A DNA stretch of 25,400 bases. Origin: Candidatus Treponema faecavium (GTDB taxonomy: Bacteria > Spirochaetota > Spirochaetia > Treponematales > Treponemataceae). The stretch's first letter is position 1; the number at the start of each line of letters is the position of its first letter. The stretch lies in the NCBI GenBank assembly GCA_019113455.1, contig DXHG01000217.1:1-25400 (forward strand). Direction: 5' to 3'. The translations under genes and the position numbers were made by a program. This document shows, piece after piece, positions 15,366-23,091 of the stretch. A model generated the notes under the pieces. It ran no database searches, was not told the origin of the DNA, and saw nothing but the letters and a program-made list of their open reading frames with translations.

Positions 15366-15446
15366 CAGCCGCATGACAAATAAAAAAATTGCCGTCGGAG
15401 AATGACCCGCTGGCTATCGGCACATTTTTATTTTTTAAATGGGAAA
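15366..15446. repeat. Degenerate second copy of the 22-bp-period palindrome array
   Basis: Centres at 15373, 15395, 15417 and 15439 are exactly 22 bp apart, with arms related to TTTGCC-NNN-GGCAAA (6, 9, 8 and 8 of 12 matches by hand). The stretch CCGCTGGCTATCGGCA and the following TTTTATTTTTTAAATGG match pieces of the first array (3532-3546 and 3596-3612) nearly base for base. This locus therefore looks like a shortened, decayed copy rather than an independent structure. It sits 34 bp beyond the stop of the Ser/Thr kinase gene. On the minus strand CGGCA followed by a 7-T run (15387-15381) could act as a weak terminator for that gene. Confidence 0.75.
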
Positions 15447-15480
15447 ACGGATTCCGCAAATAAGCGGCAGACTGTACGGT

Positions 15481-17073
15481 TTAAGGAGCAGGTTTCAGAC
15501 TGGCGTTGATAAACAGGCGGTCTTGGTACCAGTCGATACGCAGCGAAAACTCTTCGTCTGCGTATCCTGCGGAGCGGGCGCGGAAACGCCACACGGTACC
15601 GGATGTCAGTTCTGAAGCGGGCATCTGCCCAAGCGGCGTCCAGCGTTCGTTATACCACACGGCAAATGACGTTTTATCTGATATGTCGCTGCCGTCGCTC
15701 GCATCGGAGGCGGCTGTCTGCACTGCAAGCCGAGTTTTTCCGCTTTGAGCAAGGTCTACAAGCGCCACCGTGCCCGGAGACGCAAGCGTTACAGACTGCC
15801 ACCACACATACGGCCCCGCCGTTACCTTTATCCGGTAGTCGCCCGGGCGCAGATAGAGCGGTTTTGTTTCAAAGAGCGCTCCAGTTTCCCCGTCAGGCTC
15901 TGTTTCCGCGGCGTAAAACGAGCGGCTGCTGCCGGAAATTTCGGGAATTGCCGAACCGTCGTTTACAAAGAAAAACGCGCGCATCGGAAACTCACCGTTC
16001 GCCTGTGTTCCCGCCGGCAGACGCATGGATACGGAAAGCGGAGAATACCACATCCATAAAAAGTATTTGTGAATCGTGCCGCTTGCCCATAGCGCTCCGC
16101 AGCCGATAATCACTGCCGCAGCACAGACCGCAGCGATACCGGCAAGCGCGAGCCGCTTATACTTTGTGCCGAATTCCTGAAACTCATAACTTGCGTCTGC
16201 TATGCCGTTCGCCAAAGCAAGGCGGATTTCGGTCAGATTGTATCCTGCAAGTGCACGGCGGCATACCCGCAGCACCTGCGGTACAGTCTGAAAGCGCTTG
16301 TCAGGATCGCCCTGGAGCATCTTATGCAGCATCCGGCGCACCGTGTGCGGAAGCGTCCGGTTCAGTTTTTCTGCGGGCACATAGTTCCCTTCATTTATGC
16401 GCACAATCGTTTCCATCACGGTATCCGCCGCAAACGGTTTTTCGCCCGTTACCATTTCGTAGAGCAGGCAGCCTACGCTGTAAATATCAGCGCGCGCGTC
16501 TATGTCCTTGCTGCCCCGCACCTGTTCCGGCGGCATATAGAGCGGCGTTCCCAGTGATACTCCCGTCTTTGTCAGCGCTTCGTCTTCTGCGTCTTCCGTG
16601 TGCGCAATGCCGAAATCGGAAAGCTTTATCTCGCCTTTCTTGGACAGCAGAATATTGGCCGGTTTTATATCGCGGTGCACAATGCCTTTTGCATGAGCGG
16701 CTTTAAGCGCAGAGCACACGTCATGCACAATAAGCAGCGCGAGCGGCCAGGGCAGCACGCGGTACTGCTTTAAGAAACGGTCAAGCGCCATGCCGTCCAC
16801 GTACTCCATCACGATATACTGAGAAGTGCCTTCCGTAAAGTAGTCGTACATATGCACAATGTAGGGATGCTGCAGTTCAAGCAGTATCTGCGCCTCGCGC
16901 TTAAAACGCTCCCGCAGCTGTGCGTTTGCCTTGCCGCGCAGCGTTAGTTTTTTTATCACTACTTCGCGTTTCAGCGTCGGATGGAACGCGCGGTACACGA
17001 CACCCATGCCGCCGCGCCCAATTATTTCTTTTACCTTATAATTGCCAATCGTTTCAGGAACAGCCGCAGCCAT
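15481..17073 (-). CDS. Transmembrane Ser/Thr protein kinase (Hanks type)
   Basis: The 530-residue protein has a complete N-terminal kinase domain (about 11-270). It shows the glycine loop IGRGGMGVVYRAF (19-24), the ATP-anchoring Lys41 in VVIKKL, Glu60, the catalytic loop HRDIKPAN (133-140), DFG (153-155) and the activation-segment end GTPLYMPPEQ. All catalytic residues are present, so it should be active. After a linker comes one transmembrane segment (about 312-335), then about 195 residues likely to be outside the membrane, with two probable beta domains; these are not PASTA repeats. The start has AAGGAGTG upstream. It lies 48 bp after the phosphoesterase and close to the FHA gene, an arrangement typical of a phospho-signalling operon. 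Confidence 0.94.
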   Translation of the reverse strand: MAAAVPETIGNYKVKEIIGRGGMGVVYRAFHPTLKREVVIKKLTLRGKANAQLRERFKREAQILLELQHPYIVHMYDYFTEGTSQYIVMEYVDGMALDRFLKQYRVLPWPLALLIVHDVCSALKAAHAKGIVHRDIKPANILLSKKGEIKLSDFGIAHTEDAEDEALTKTGVSLGTPLYMPPEQVRGSKDIDARADIYSVGCLLYEMVTGEKPFAADTVMETIVRINEGNYVPAEKLNRTLPHTVRRMLHKMLQGDPDKRFQTVPQVLRVCRRALAGYNLTEIRLALANGIADASYEFQEFGTKYKRLALAGIAAVCAAAVIIGCGALWASGTIHKYFLWMWYSPLSVSMRLPAGTQANGEFPMRAFFFVNDGSAIPEISGSSRSFYAAETEPDGETGALFETKPLYLRPGDYRIKVTAGPYVWWQSVTLASPGTVALVDLAQSGKTRLAVQTAASDASDGSDISDKTSFAVWYNERWTPLGQMPASELTSGTVWRFRARSAGYADEEFSLRIDWYQDRLFINASLKPAP

Positions 17074-17121
17074 TGCCGTACACTCCTTTTATTGTATCGT
17101 TGTGCGTTATCGGGTTTTCTT

Positions 17122-18231
17122 TTACGAAACGGTAATATCAAGAATATCGCGCTCTTCATCAAACGCACCGTCCGCGCTCACTACCGCTGCGCGCCATTCA
17201 AGCGGATTATGAATCTGTACAAACGCGCCCTCGTCGCGCAGCTCGTATCGGCTGTGCACCGGCCGGTGCCCGCCGAAATAGCGCGCGCACGGCGCATCCG
17301 GCAGAAAATCGCGCAGCATCCGGCGCACGCCCGCATACTGCGCCGCGCCGTTATCTGTCCACGTGAGACCTTCCGTCACGTCGGGCCGTACCGGCGCCTG
17401 TATGAGCTCCTCGCGGCTGTATGCCGTTTCCGGTTCCGCATGAGACACAATGCACTGCGGAAACACCGCGCACACAGGCAAAAGCCGTTCAAAGCGCGCG
17501 TACTGCGCCGTGAGAGATTCGCCGTAATATGTGCGCATAAATGCGGCGGTCATCGCACCTTCGGCGGCAAACTTGACAAAACCGTGGTTTCCGCCGCCTT
17601 CCTCGTTCAGTATGTTTTCATGATTTCCTTTAAGAAAATGAAAATGTGCCGGATACAGGCATTTCAGCCGCATCACCATGAGCATCAGGCTCAAGCCCGC
17701 CGCCATTTCCTCCCGCATCGCATCTCCGTCAGCGATGCCTGCCGCATAGTCGCGCAGCGCCTGCCGCCAGCGCCCGTATCCCGGCGCCTCGGAATGAAGA
17801 CCGTCGCCCACACAGACTATACGCAGCTGAGATCGCGCCAAAAGCTCGCACACCATCGCGCCTGTACTGTCAGGCGGCAGATACCGTTCCGGCAGCGAAA
17901 ACAGCATCAGCGTGCGGAAAAAATCAGGGCGCGCGTGAAGATCGGGCACAATGAGGAGCGGGAGCCGCCGTTCACCACGGAAATCAAGCAGCCCGCCGGG
18001 CACACTGCTCCCGTCAGACAGCCTGCAGCGCGGACGGTACGCGCCTGATGATTCCTGTTTCAGCACCGCGATGGTTTGAGCAATCGTATGATCAAGAAGT
18101 GTGTTTGACGGCAGCTCGTCTCTGCGCGAAAGAATGGCCGCCGTCTCGTGCAGCGCTTTTGATAAAATACAAACGCTCCTATGAAATAACCAGATTCGCG
18201 TTGCCGATCGTAATGCGGTCTCCCGCCTCAA
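17122..18231 (-). CDS. Calcineurin-like metallophosphoesterase, possible protein phosphatase
   Basis: The 369-residue reading shows the metallophosphoesterase motifs in order: PDLHA (Asp97, His99), GDGLHS (Asp143), GNHEN (Asn203, His204), SHAEP (His264) and GGHRPV (His322). This gives the two-metal site of calcineurin-like enzymes. The PPP-family GDxVDRG box is not intact. Between FHA and kinase genes, the likely job is to remove phosphate from kinase targets, but a nucleotide or lipid substrate is possible. The start is uncertain. The longest frame begins at a TTG (18231) without a ribosome binding site and overlaps the FHA gene by 53 bp. In-frame ATT at 18168 lies seven bases after AGGAG (18180-18176), which overlaps the FHA stop, and is my preferred start. 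No in-frame ATG precedes the catalytic motifs. Confidence 0.85.
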   Translation of the reverse strand: MRRETALRSATRIWLFHRSVCILSKALHETAAILSRRDELPSNTLLDHTIAQTIAVLKQESSGAYRPRCRLSDGSSVPGGLLDFRGERRLPLLIVPDLHARPDFFRTLMLFSLPERYLPPDSTGAMVCELLARSQLRIVCVGDGLHSEAPGYGRWRQALRDYAAGIADGDAMREEMAAGLSLMLMVMRLKCLYPAHFHFLKGNHENILNEEGGGNHGFVKFAAEGAMTAAFMRTYYGESLTAQYARFERLLPVCAVFPQCIVSHAEPETAYSREELIQAPVRPDVTEGLTWTDNGAAQYAGVRRMLRDFLPDAPCARYFGGHRPVHSRYELRDEGAFVQIHNPLEWRAAVVSADGAFDEERDILDITVS

Positions 18232-18523
18232 GCTTGACGTACGAACCGGCAGGAATTCTATTTCCGTTGAGGAATGTGCCGTTTGTGCTGCCTTCGTCTC
18301 TCAGATAATAGTCGTCTTTTATCTTCTGTATCAGCGCGTGGCGGCGGCTGGCAAGTTTATTGTCGATGATAATGTCATTGTCAGGCTGCCTGCCGATTGT
18401 TATCTGCGCGACAAGCCGTATTTTCTTATTGTTGAACATCAGGTATGATACCCGCTCGCCGTCTCCCAGATTATTCAGCCGCTGACCTACTTTGCTCGTA
18501 GTAATGATTGTCTTATCCTGCAT
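18179..18523 (-). CDS. FHA-domain phosphothreonine-binding protein
   Basis: The 114-residue protein is a single forkhead-associated domain with a short N-terminal tail. Conserved features are IGR (43-45), the phosphate-binding SRRHA (59-63) and STNGTFLNG (79-87), followed by GDRITIGNANLVI. FHA domains bind phosphothreonine. With no other domain this is a small adaptor, probably a reader or substrate of the Ser/Thr kinase two genes downstream. A Thr-rich start (TIITTS) resembles the phosphoacceptor tails of GarA-type FHA regulators, which is an inference. ATG at 18523 has TGGAG seven bases upstream. The stop overlaps the ribosome binding site of the phosphoesterase. Confidence 0.93.
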   Translation of the reverse strand: MQDKTIITTSKVGQRLNNLGDGERVSYLMFNNKKIRLVAQITIGRQPDNDIIIDNKLASRRHALIQKIKDDYYLRDEGSTNGTFLNGNRIPAGSYVKLEAGDRITIGNANLVIS

Positions 18524-18552
18524 AGCTGTACTCCAGTGCCAGAGAAACAGTC

Positions 18553-18581
18553 CGTTCTCTCTGCTGCATTTCGTTCTCTCT
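18553..18581. repeat. Direct repeat CGTTCTCTCT upstream of the FHA gene
   Basis: Two identical 10-bp copies (18553-18562 and 18572-18581) start 19 bp apart, between the exported-protein stop and the FHA start. They may be a regulator site. No firm promoter is visible; TTGGCG and TAATAG occur on the minus strand near 18588-18610 with poor spacing. Confidence 0.35.
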
Positions 18582-18617
18582 ATTAACTATCGGCTTGATT
18601 CGCCAAACATGATACCG

Positions 18618-20786
18618 CTAGAAATAGACTCCGGCGCCGACGGACGGACGGATAAAACCGTCAGGCGTATCGGTGATAAACAGCATCGTGTAGTCAACGC
18701 GCAGCGCTATGTAAAAATGCCTGGCAGGCTGCACCCTGAATTCGGCGCCGGCAGAAAACGTCGGGAACAGCGCGGGTGCCTTGGCAAGCTCGGGCCGCTC
18801 GTCATTGCCGAACTGCCACAGTATGCCGGCGCCGCCGCCGACCGACACGCCAACTCGGAATAAGTCGTCCATAAATGAATACTGGTACATGAGGCTCGCC
18901 GACGGCAGCAGCAGATGCGACCATACCGAGGCTTCGTCCGTTCTGAACAGCCACGGAACATATGCCGCACTGAATTCAACGCCGATATAGCCCCACCGCA
19001 TTTTATACGGTATAATCGAGAAAAATCCAAACGGAGCCGCCGTGCGGAAATCGGCCTCGGCCGCGCCGCTGCCGTAATATCCCGGCGGCGTTGCTCCTAA
19101 GCCGCCGTCTTGCTGCAGCAGCGCAAGCTGCAGGCCGCCGCCCGCGGCAAACTCAAACCGATAACGCGAATATACCTGCACCGCCGCGCTCGGCTGTGAT
19201 ATCTGCCCATCGCGGTCAGCATATGCCTGCACGGTTGTGTTCGGAATGTCTCCCGCGCGGAATATCAGTTCCGCCGTATCGCCGGTTACCATTTGCGAAA
19301 GCGGCTGTATGGCTCTGTCGCGGCGAATCTCTGTGCGCCGCGATTCCTTTTCAGGAAGCAGATAAAACACGGTACTCTCAGTAAAGCCTGAGCCGCGCAC
19401 GGTAAACCGCCGCTGTTCGTCCTTAAAAAAGAGTCCTTCTTCGGCAGTCAGCTCAGTGAGCACCGGCGGATCGCGGTATGCAATATCGATGCTGCTCCAG
19501 CGGCTCGTCCTGCCTTCGGGCGTCGTAATCTCTATTGAATACGAGCCTTCTCCATCGGCAGCCATTCCGTCAAACACGGCGCCGTAGCCTTCGCCGTCCC
19601 CGATCAAGGGATCGGCACTGCCCGCATCGGCGCCGCCGTTTTGTATATACTCCCCATGCAGGCGCGCAAGTTCGCTCCACTCCCATAATGTGCCTGAAAG
19701 CGCGCCGCCGCCCGCGTCGGACACCAGCCGCACCGTGCTTTCAGGCGGAACGCCGCGTGTCTGTACTGCCAGCGCAAACGGACGCATCGGGTTTATCACA
19801 TGCCGGTACGGCACAAACAATATCTGCGGCTGTATATAATGCGATATAGTTACCGTCGCCGCTTCCGCAGGCTCTTCGTCCTCATTGGCGATAACGAGCG
19901 TGTACGTTCCGTCAGGCACCGCGCCCGCCGCCGCATTGATAGTAACGCTCGCCGCTTCAGCCGCCGCTATTTCTACCGGATACAGGGTTCCGTCATCGCT
20001 TCGCAGCGCTGCCTGCCCGTCAGGCTGCACGCCTGAAACGGCAAACTCGGCTGACATCGCTTCCCGTTCGGCAAGCACGATCGTTTTGTAATCATAGCCA
20101 GTTACGGGCGGCGCTTCAGGCTCCGGAGGCACTTCAGGCACAGGAGGCGGCGGGTCAACCACAGAGAAATACACCCAATCAGAGACGCTTTCGCGCTCAA
20201 GCAAATCGTATACCGTTATGCGCCAGCGGTAGTCGCCTGCGGCAAGATCCGTCTGTATCTCAGGAGTCTCGGTCCGGTACGTTCCGACGGCTTCATACGC
20301 GCCGCCCTCAGCCGCGCGTTCAATGGCAACGGCATATTCAAGCACCGCAGGGTCGGAAAGCCACGACAAACGCTGCGTGCCGCTGTCAAATACCGGCTCT
20401 TCCTCCGCGTCCGCGAGAACAACCGGCAGCGGAGGCGGCGCCTCGGGCACGGAGGCGGCGGCAGCGGCAGACGGCACGAGTATTTCAAGCTTCTGCCACT
20501 GCGATTCTGCCGAAGGCCGTCCCAACAGATCATACGCCGTAATCATGTAGCGGTATATGCCGTTTTCAAGCGGTATGCTGATGCTGTCTTCTGACGTTCT
20601 TTCGCGCACGGCATCGCGGTACGCACCGTCAGCCTGCAGCTCCTGCACGACAACCTCGTGTTCAAGCACGGCGGGGTCTGACGGCCACGAAAACGTCTGC
20701 ACATGCTCCTGCCCATACAGCGCGCTGCACATACAGAGAACGGCAGACAGCATACAGCACCAGAGCGGACGGCGGCCTGTATTCAC
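18618..20786 (-). CDS. Exported protein with Fn3-like repeats and probable C-terminal outer-membrane beta-barrel
   Basis: The 722-residue product has a Sec signal peptide with likely cleavage at ALYG-QE. Two related modules follow near the start (FSWPSDPAVLEHEVVVQ...YRYMITAYDLLGR and LSWLSDPAVLEYAVAIE...YRWRITVYDLLER), joined by a Pro-rich linker. Further Ig/Fn3-like beta segments come next. The last 180 residues have alternating aromatic strands, end in VGAGVYF, and look like an outer-membrane barrel. The frame is open upstream to a TTG at 20804. I place the start at GTG 20786, six bases after AGGAAG and one base after the stop of the FecR-domain gene. That implies translational coupling. 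Function is unrecognised; position suggests the outer-membrane partner of the FecR-domain protein. Confidence 0.8.
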   Translation of the reverse strand: MNTGRRPLWCCMLSAVLCMCSALYGQEHVQTFSWPSDPAVLEHEVVVQELQADGAYRDAVRERTSEDSISIPLENGIYRYMITAYDLLGRPSAESQWQKLEILVPSAAAAASVPEAPPPLPVVLADAEEEPVFDSGTQRLSWLSDPAVLEYAVAIERAAEGGAYEAVGTYRTETPEIQTDLAAGDYRWRITVYDLLERESVSDWVYFSVVDPPPPVPEVPPEPEAPPVTGYDYKTIVLAEREAMSAEFAVSGVQPDGQAALRSDDGTLYPVEIAAAEAASVTINAAAGAVPDGTYTLVIANEDEEPAEAATVTISHYIQPQILFVPYRHVINPMRPFALAVQTRGVPPESTVRLVSDAGGGALSGTLWEWSELARLHGEYIQNGGADAGSADPLIGDGEGYGAVFDGMAADGEGSYSIEITTPEGRTSRWSSIDIAYRDPPVLTELTAEEGLFFKDEQRRFTVRGSGFTESTVFYLLPEKESRRTEIRRDRAIQPLSQMVTGDTAELIFRAGDIPNTTVQAYADRDGQISQPSAAVQVYSRYRFEFAAGGGLQLALLQQDGGLGATPPGYYGSGAAEADFRTAAPFGFFSIIPYKMRWGYIGVEFSAAYVPWLFRTDEASVWSHLLLPSASLMYQYSFMDDLFRVGVSVGGGAGILWQFGNDERPELAKAPALFPTFSAGAEFRVQPARHFYIALRVDYTMLFITDTPDGFIRPSVGAGVYF

Positions 20787-20787
20787 G

Positions 20788-23091
20788 TTATTCTTCCTCT
20801 GCAATTACCGGCGCTATCATTTCCACCTGTCTCGGCAGCGGAATCTGTATTGAGAATACCGATGACGCAGGCGTGCCAAACTGTTCCACAATTCCGTCTG
20901 TTCCCTCAGCCTGCGCGTCAACGCTCCATATAAACGACCCGACGTCAAGCTGCGAGAGATCACTCAGCGTGTACGCGCGCGCGGCTCCCGGCAGTTCTTC
21001 TTCAAGCACCTTCCAGCCCGGGCGGCCATCGCTCATCCTGCGGTAAATCGAGAACGTCTGCGAAGTCGCGCCGGCAGGCGGCTCCCAGCGGAACTCAAGC
21101 GTCCGGCTGCTGCGCAGATATGCCGCGTTTACAACAAATTCCGGAGCCGGTTCGGCAAGCACTGCAGGCGCAAGCGGCGGTATCTCGCGCACCGTAAACG
21201 ACATGGGTTCCATTACCACATCCTGCCCCGCCGCCGTTAATCCCTCAATCCGCCACTGATACTCGCCGGCGCCAAGGCGTGTTACGGTAATGCGTTCCGC
21301 CGGATCCTCATGCGACAACACAGCAACATATTCGCCTGATTCCTGCCTGCGGCTCAGTACAAAACGCGACGATTCAAGCCGTGAAGCGCATCGCCATTGC
21401 ACCTCCACGCCGGAACGCAGCGCTTCAAGGCCGTCAAACGACCAGCCGTTTTTCGGCAGCGAAACAAACACCGGAACAGACGCAGCGGCAGGCTCCGCGG
21501 CCGTTTCTTCGTATGCATCGATCACCGTCGGTTCGGCGGGAACAGCAGGCGCCGGCCGCTCTGTTACCACCGTAAACGAACGCGGCGTACTGGATTCGGA
21601 GACGCTTCCGTCAGCAGAAGCACCGGAAACGCTCCAGTAATACAGCCCGTCGGGAATATCAAAGCCGCCGAAGTTAACCGTTACATAGTTTGACGTTGTA
21701 TTGAACGACTGTATAATAGAAGATACAGACGGATCTGACGCGAACGACACAGTATACACGGCTGTTTCCGCATCTCCCTTCCACGAAAAAGTCGCTTCCC
21801 CGCTGCGTTCGCCGTTTTCATCCAGCGTACACAGAATCATCGCATTATCCGCAGGAACAAGCGCAGCGGGAACGGCAAGCGCTTGTTTCTGCGTAATCGA
21901 AAACGAAGAAACGGCAGAAACGACCGGCACCGCGCCGCTCTCCGCCGTATAAAACGCCGTAACGCGCCAATACCAGTCTCCCGCTCCGAGGCTTTCTGTC
22001 GAGACAACCGTACCGCCGGCCGCCTGAGAAAACACCGGATTTTCCATTTCAGGATTATCGGCGGCCTCCACCAGATACGAAGACGCCGCGGCGCCGCCTT
22101 CCCACTGAAACCGCACGCGGGGATGTTCGTTCCGGTACGAAAACTGCTGCCCCGCAAACGGCACCGTAAGCTGCGGCGATGCTGCCGCGATACCGGTAAT
22201 CTGACCGCGTACGGAGACAGAACCTGTTTCCGCAGCGTCGTCAAACACCGTCAGCGTCCAATATGTTGTGCCCGCGCCCGCATATATAACCGCATCTGTT
22301 CCTGAAGTGATTTCCTGGCGCGAAAGTTCAGGCTCGCCTGAAGCGCTGCTGCTCGTCGTAAGCACGGCAGGCTTATCGGCATGGGCCGCATCGGTCGTCC
22401 ATGAAATGGGAACGGCGGCAGATACGCCGTCCATAATGAGCACTTTGTGCCCCTGCGCCGGTTCAAGCACCGCAAGCGGCGGCGTTTCAACTGAGCCCGA
22501 CGGCGTTACCTGCAGCGCGCCGCCGTCCGACAGCTCGTGTTCCGCGCCTGAGGGGCTCACAAGCGACGCGGTGCCTTCAAGTACCTGCACGCCCATCACG
22601 CCGGAAGACCGCTCAACGGTAAACTGCGACTTTCCGGTAACCGAGACGCGCGCGCCAGATTCGTCTGCAATGGAAAATCCCTGCGACTCATCAGTCGCTT
22701 TGACGGAGACTCCGCCGTCGCTGCCCAGATTCACCGCAATTCCTTCTTCCGTTGCAAATATCTGCGCCATGGAATTAGACGCCATATCCATCGAACTCCC
22801 GTCAGCCGTAAACGTAACGGTCGCCTGTGAATCGTCTGCAAGCCGGATAATATCTCCGTCGTATACAGGAGAATCTTTTTGCAGCCGGTCCCACAGCGTT
22901 CTGCTTTGCAGCCGGCGCATCACTGTGTTTTCCTTAAAACTCACAAACGCAATCGGCGCGCGGTTCAAATCGGCAAGCGTTCTGTTCAAATCACGTTCAA
23001 ATAAATATAGGCTGCCGCTCAGCAGGAACAGACACACCGCGCCGACGACAAAATCACTGCCCCTGAATCTTATACTTTTTCTCTTCCGCAT
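20788..23091 (-). CDS. Membrane-anchored FecR-domain protein with Fn3-like repeats
   Basis: The 767-residue product starts MRKRKSIRFRGSDFVVGAVC, with one N-terminal transmembrane segment (about 12-31) and the rest outside the cytoplasm. A FecR domain follows at about residues 50-210 (DIIRLADDSQATVTF through GVQVLEGTASLVSPSG). In iron-type systems FecR relays signals across the membrane; in spirochaetes the domain occurs in other envelope proteins. From about 250 onward there are five Fn3-like modules, each ending in a W-centred strand (TTYWTLTVF, WYWRVTAF, LYYWSVSG, YQWRIEG, FIWSVDA). The frame is open to 23211, but AGGGAGTG before the ATG at 23091 supports that start, overlapping the cyclase gene by 38 bp. 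From memory, a T. pallidum FecR-domain protein (Tp0483) binds fibronectin; homology is unverified. Confidence 0.86.
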   Translation of the reverse strand: MRKRKSIRFRGSDFVVGAVCLFLLSGSLYLFERDLNRTLADLNRAPIAFVSFKENTVMRRLQSRTLWDRLQKDSPVYDGDIIRLADDSQATVTFTADGSSMDMASNSMAQIFATEEGIAVNLGSDGGVSVKATDESQGFSIADESGARVSVTGKSQFTVERSSGVMGVQVLEGTASLVSPSGAEHELSDGGALQVTPSGSVETPPLAVLEPAQGHKVLIMDGVSAAVPISWTTDAAHADKPAVLTTSSSASGEPELSRQEITSGTDAVIYAGAGTTYWTLTVFDDAAETGSVSVRGQITGIAAASPQLTVPFAGQQFSYRNEHPRVRFQWEGGAAASSYLVEAADNPEMENPVFSQAAGGTVVSTESLGAGDWYWRVTAFYTAESGAVPVVSAVSSFSITQKQALAVPAALVPADNAMILCTLDENGERSGEATFSWKGDAETAVYTVSFASDPSVSSIIQSFNTTSNYVTVNFGGFDIPDGLYYWSVSGASADGSVSESSTPRSFTVVTERPAPAVPAEPTVIDAYEETAAEPAAASVPVFVSLPKNGWSFDGLEALRSGVEVQWRCASRLESSRFVLSRRQESGEYVAVLSHEDPAERITVTRLGAGEYQWRIEGLTAAGQDVVMEPMSFTVREIPPLAPAVLAEPAPEFVVNAAYLRSSRTLEFRWEPPAGATSQTFSIYRRMSDGRPGWKVLEEELPGAARAYTLSDLSQLDVGSFIWSVDAQAEGTDGIVEQFGTPASSVFSIQIPLPRQVEMIAPVIAEEE

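Noticed and set aside
16981..18048. 355-codon plus-strand open frame opposite the kinase and phosphoesterase genes
   Set aside because: It spans two convincing minus-strand genes and is very Arg/His-rich, which marks a shadow frame.
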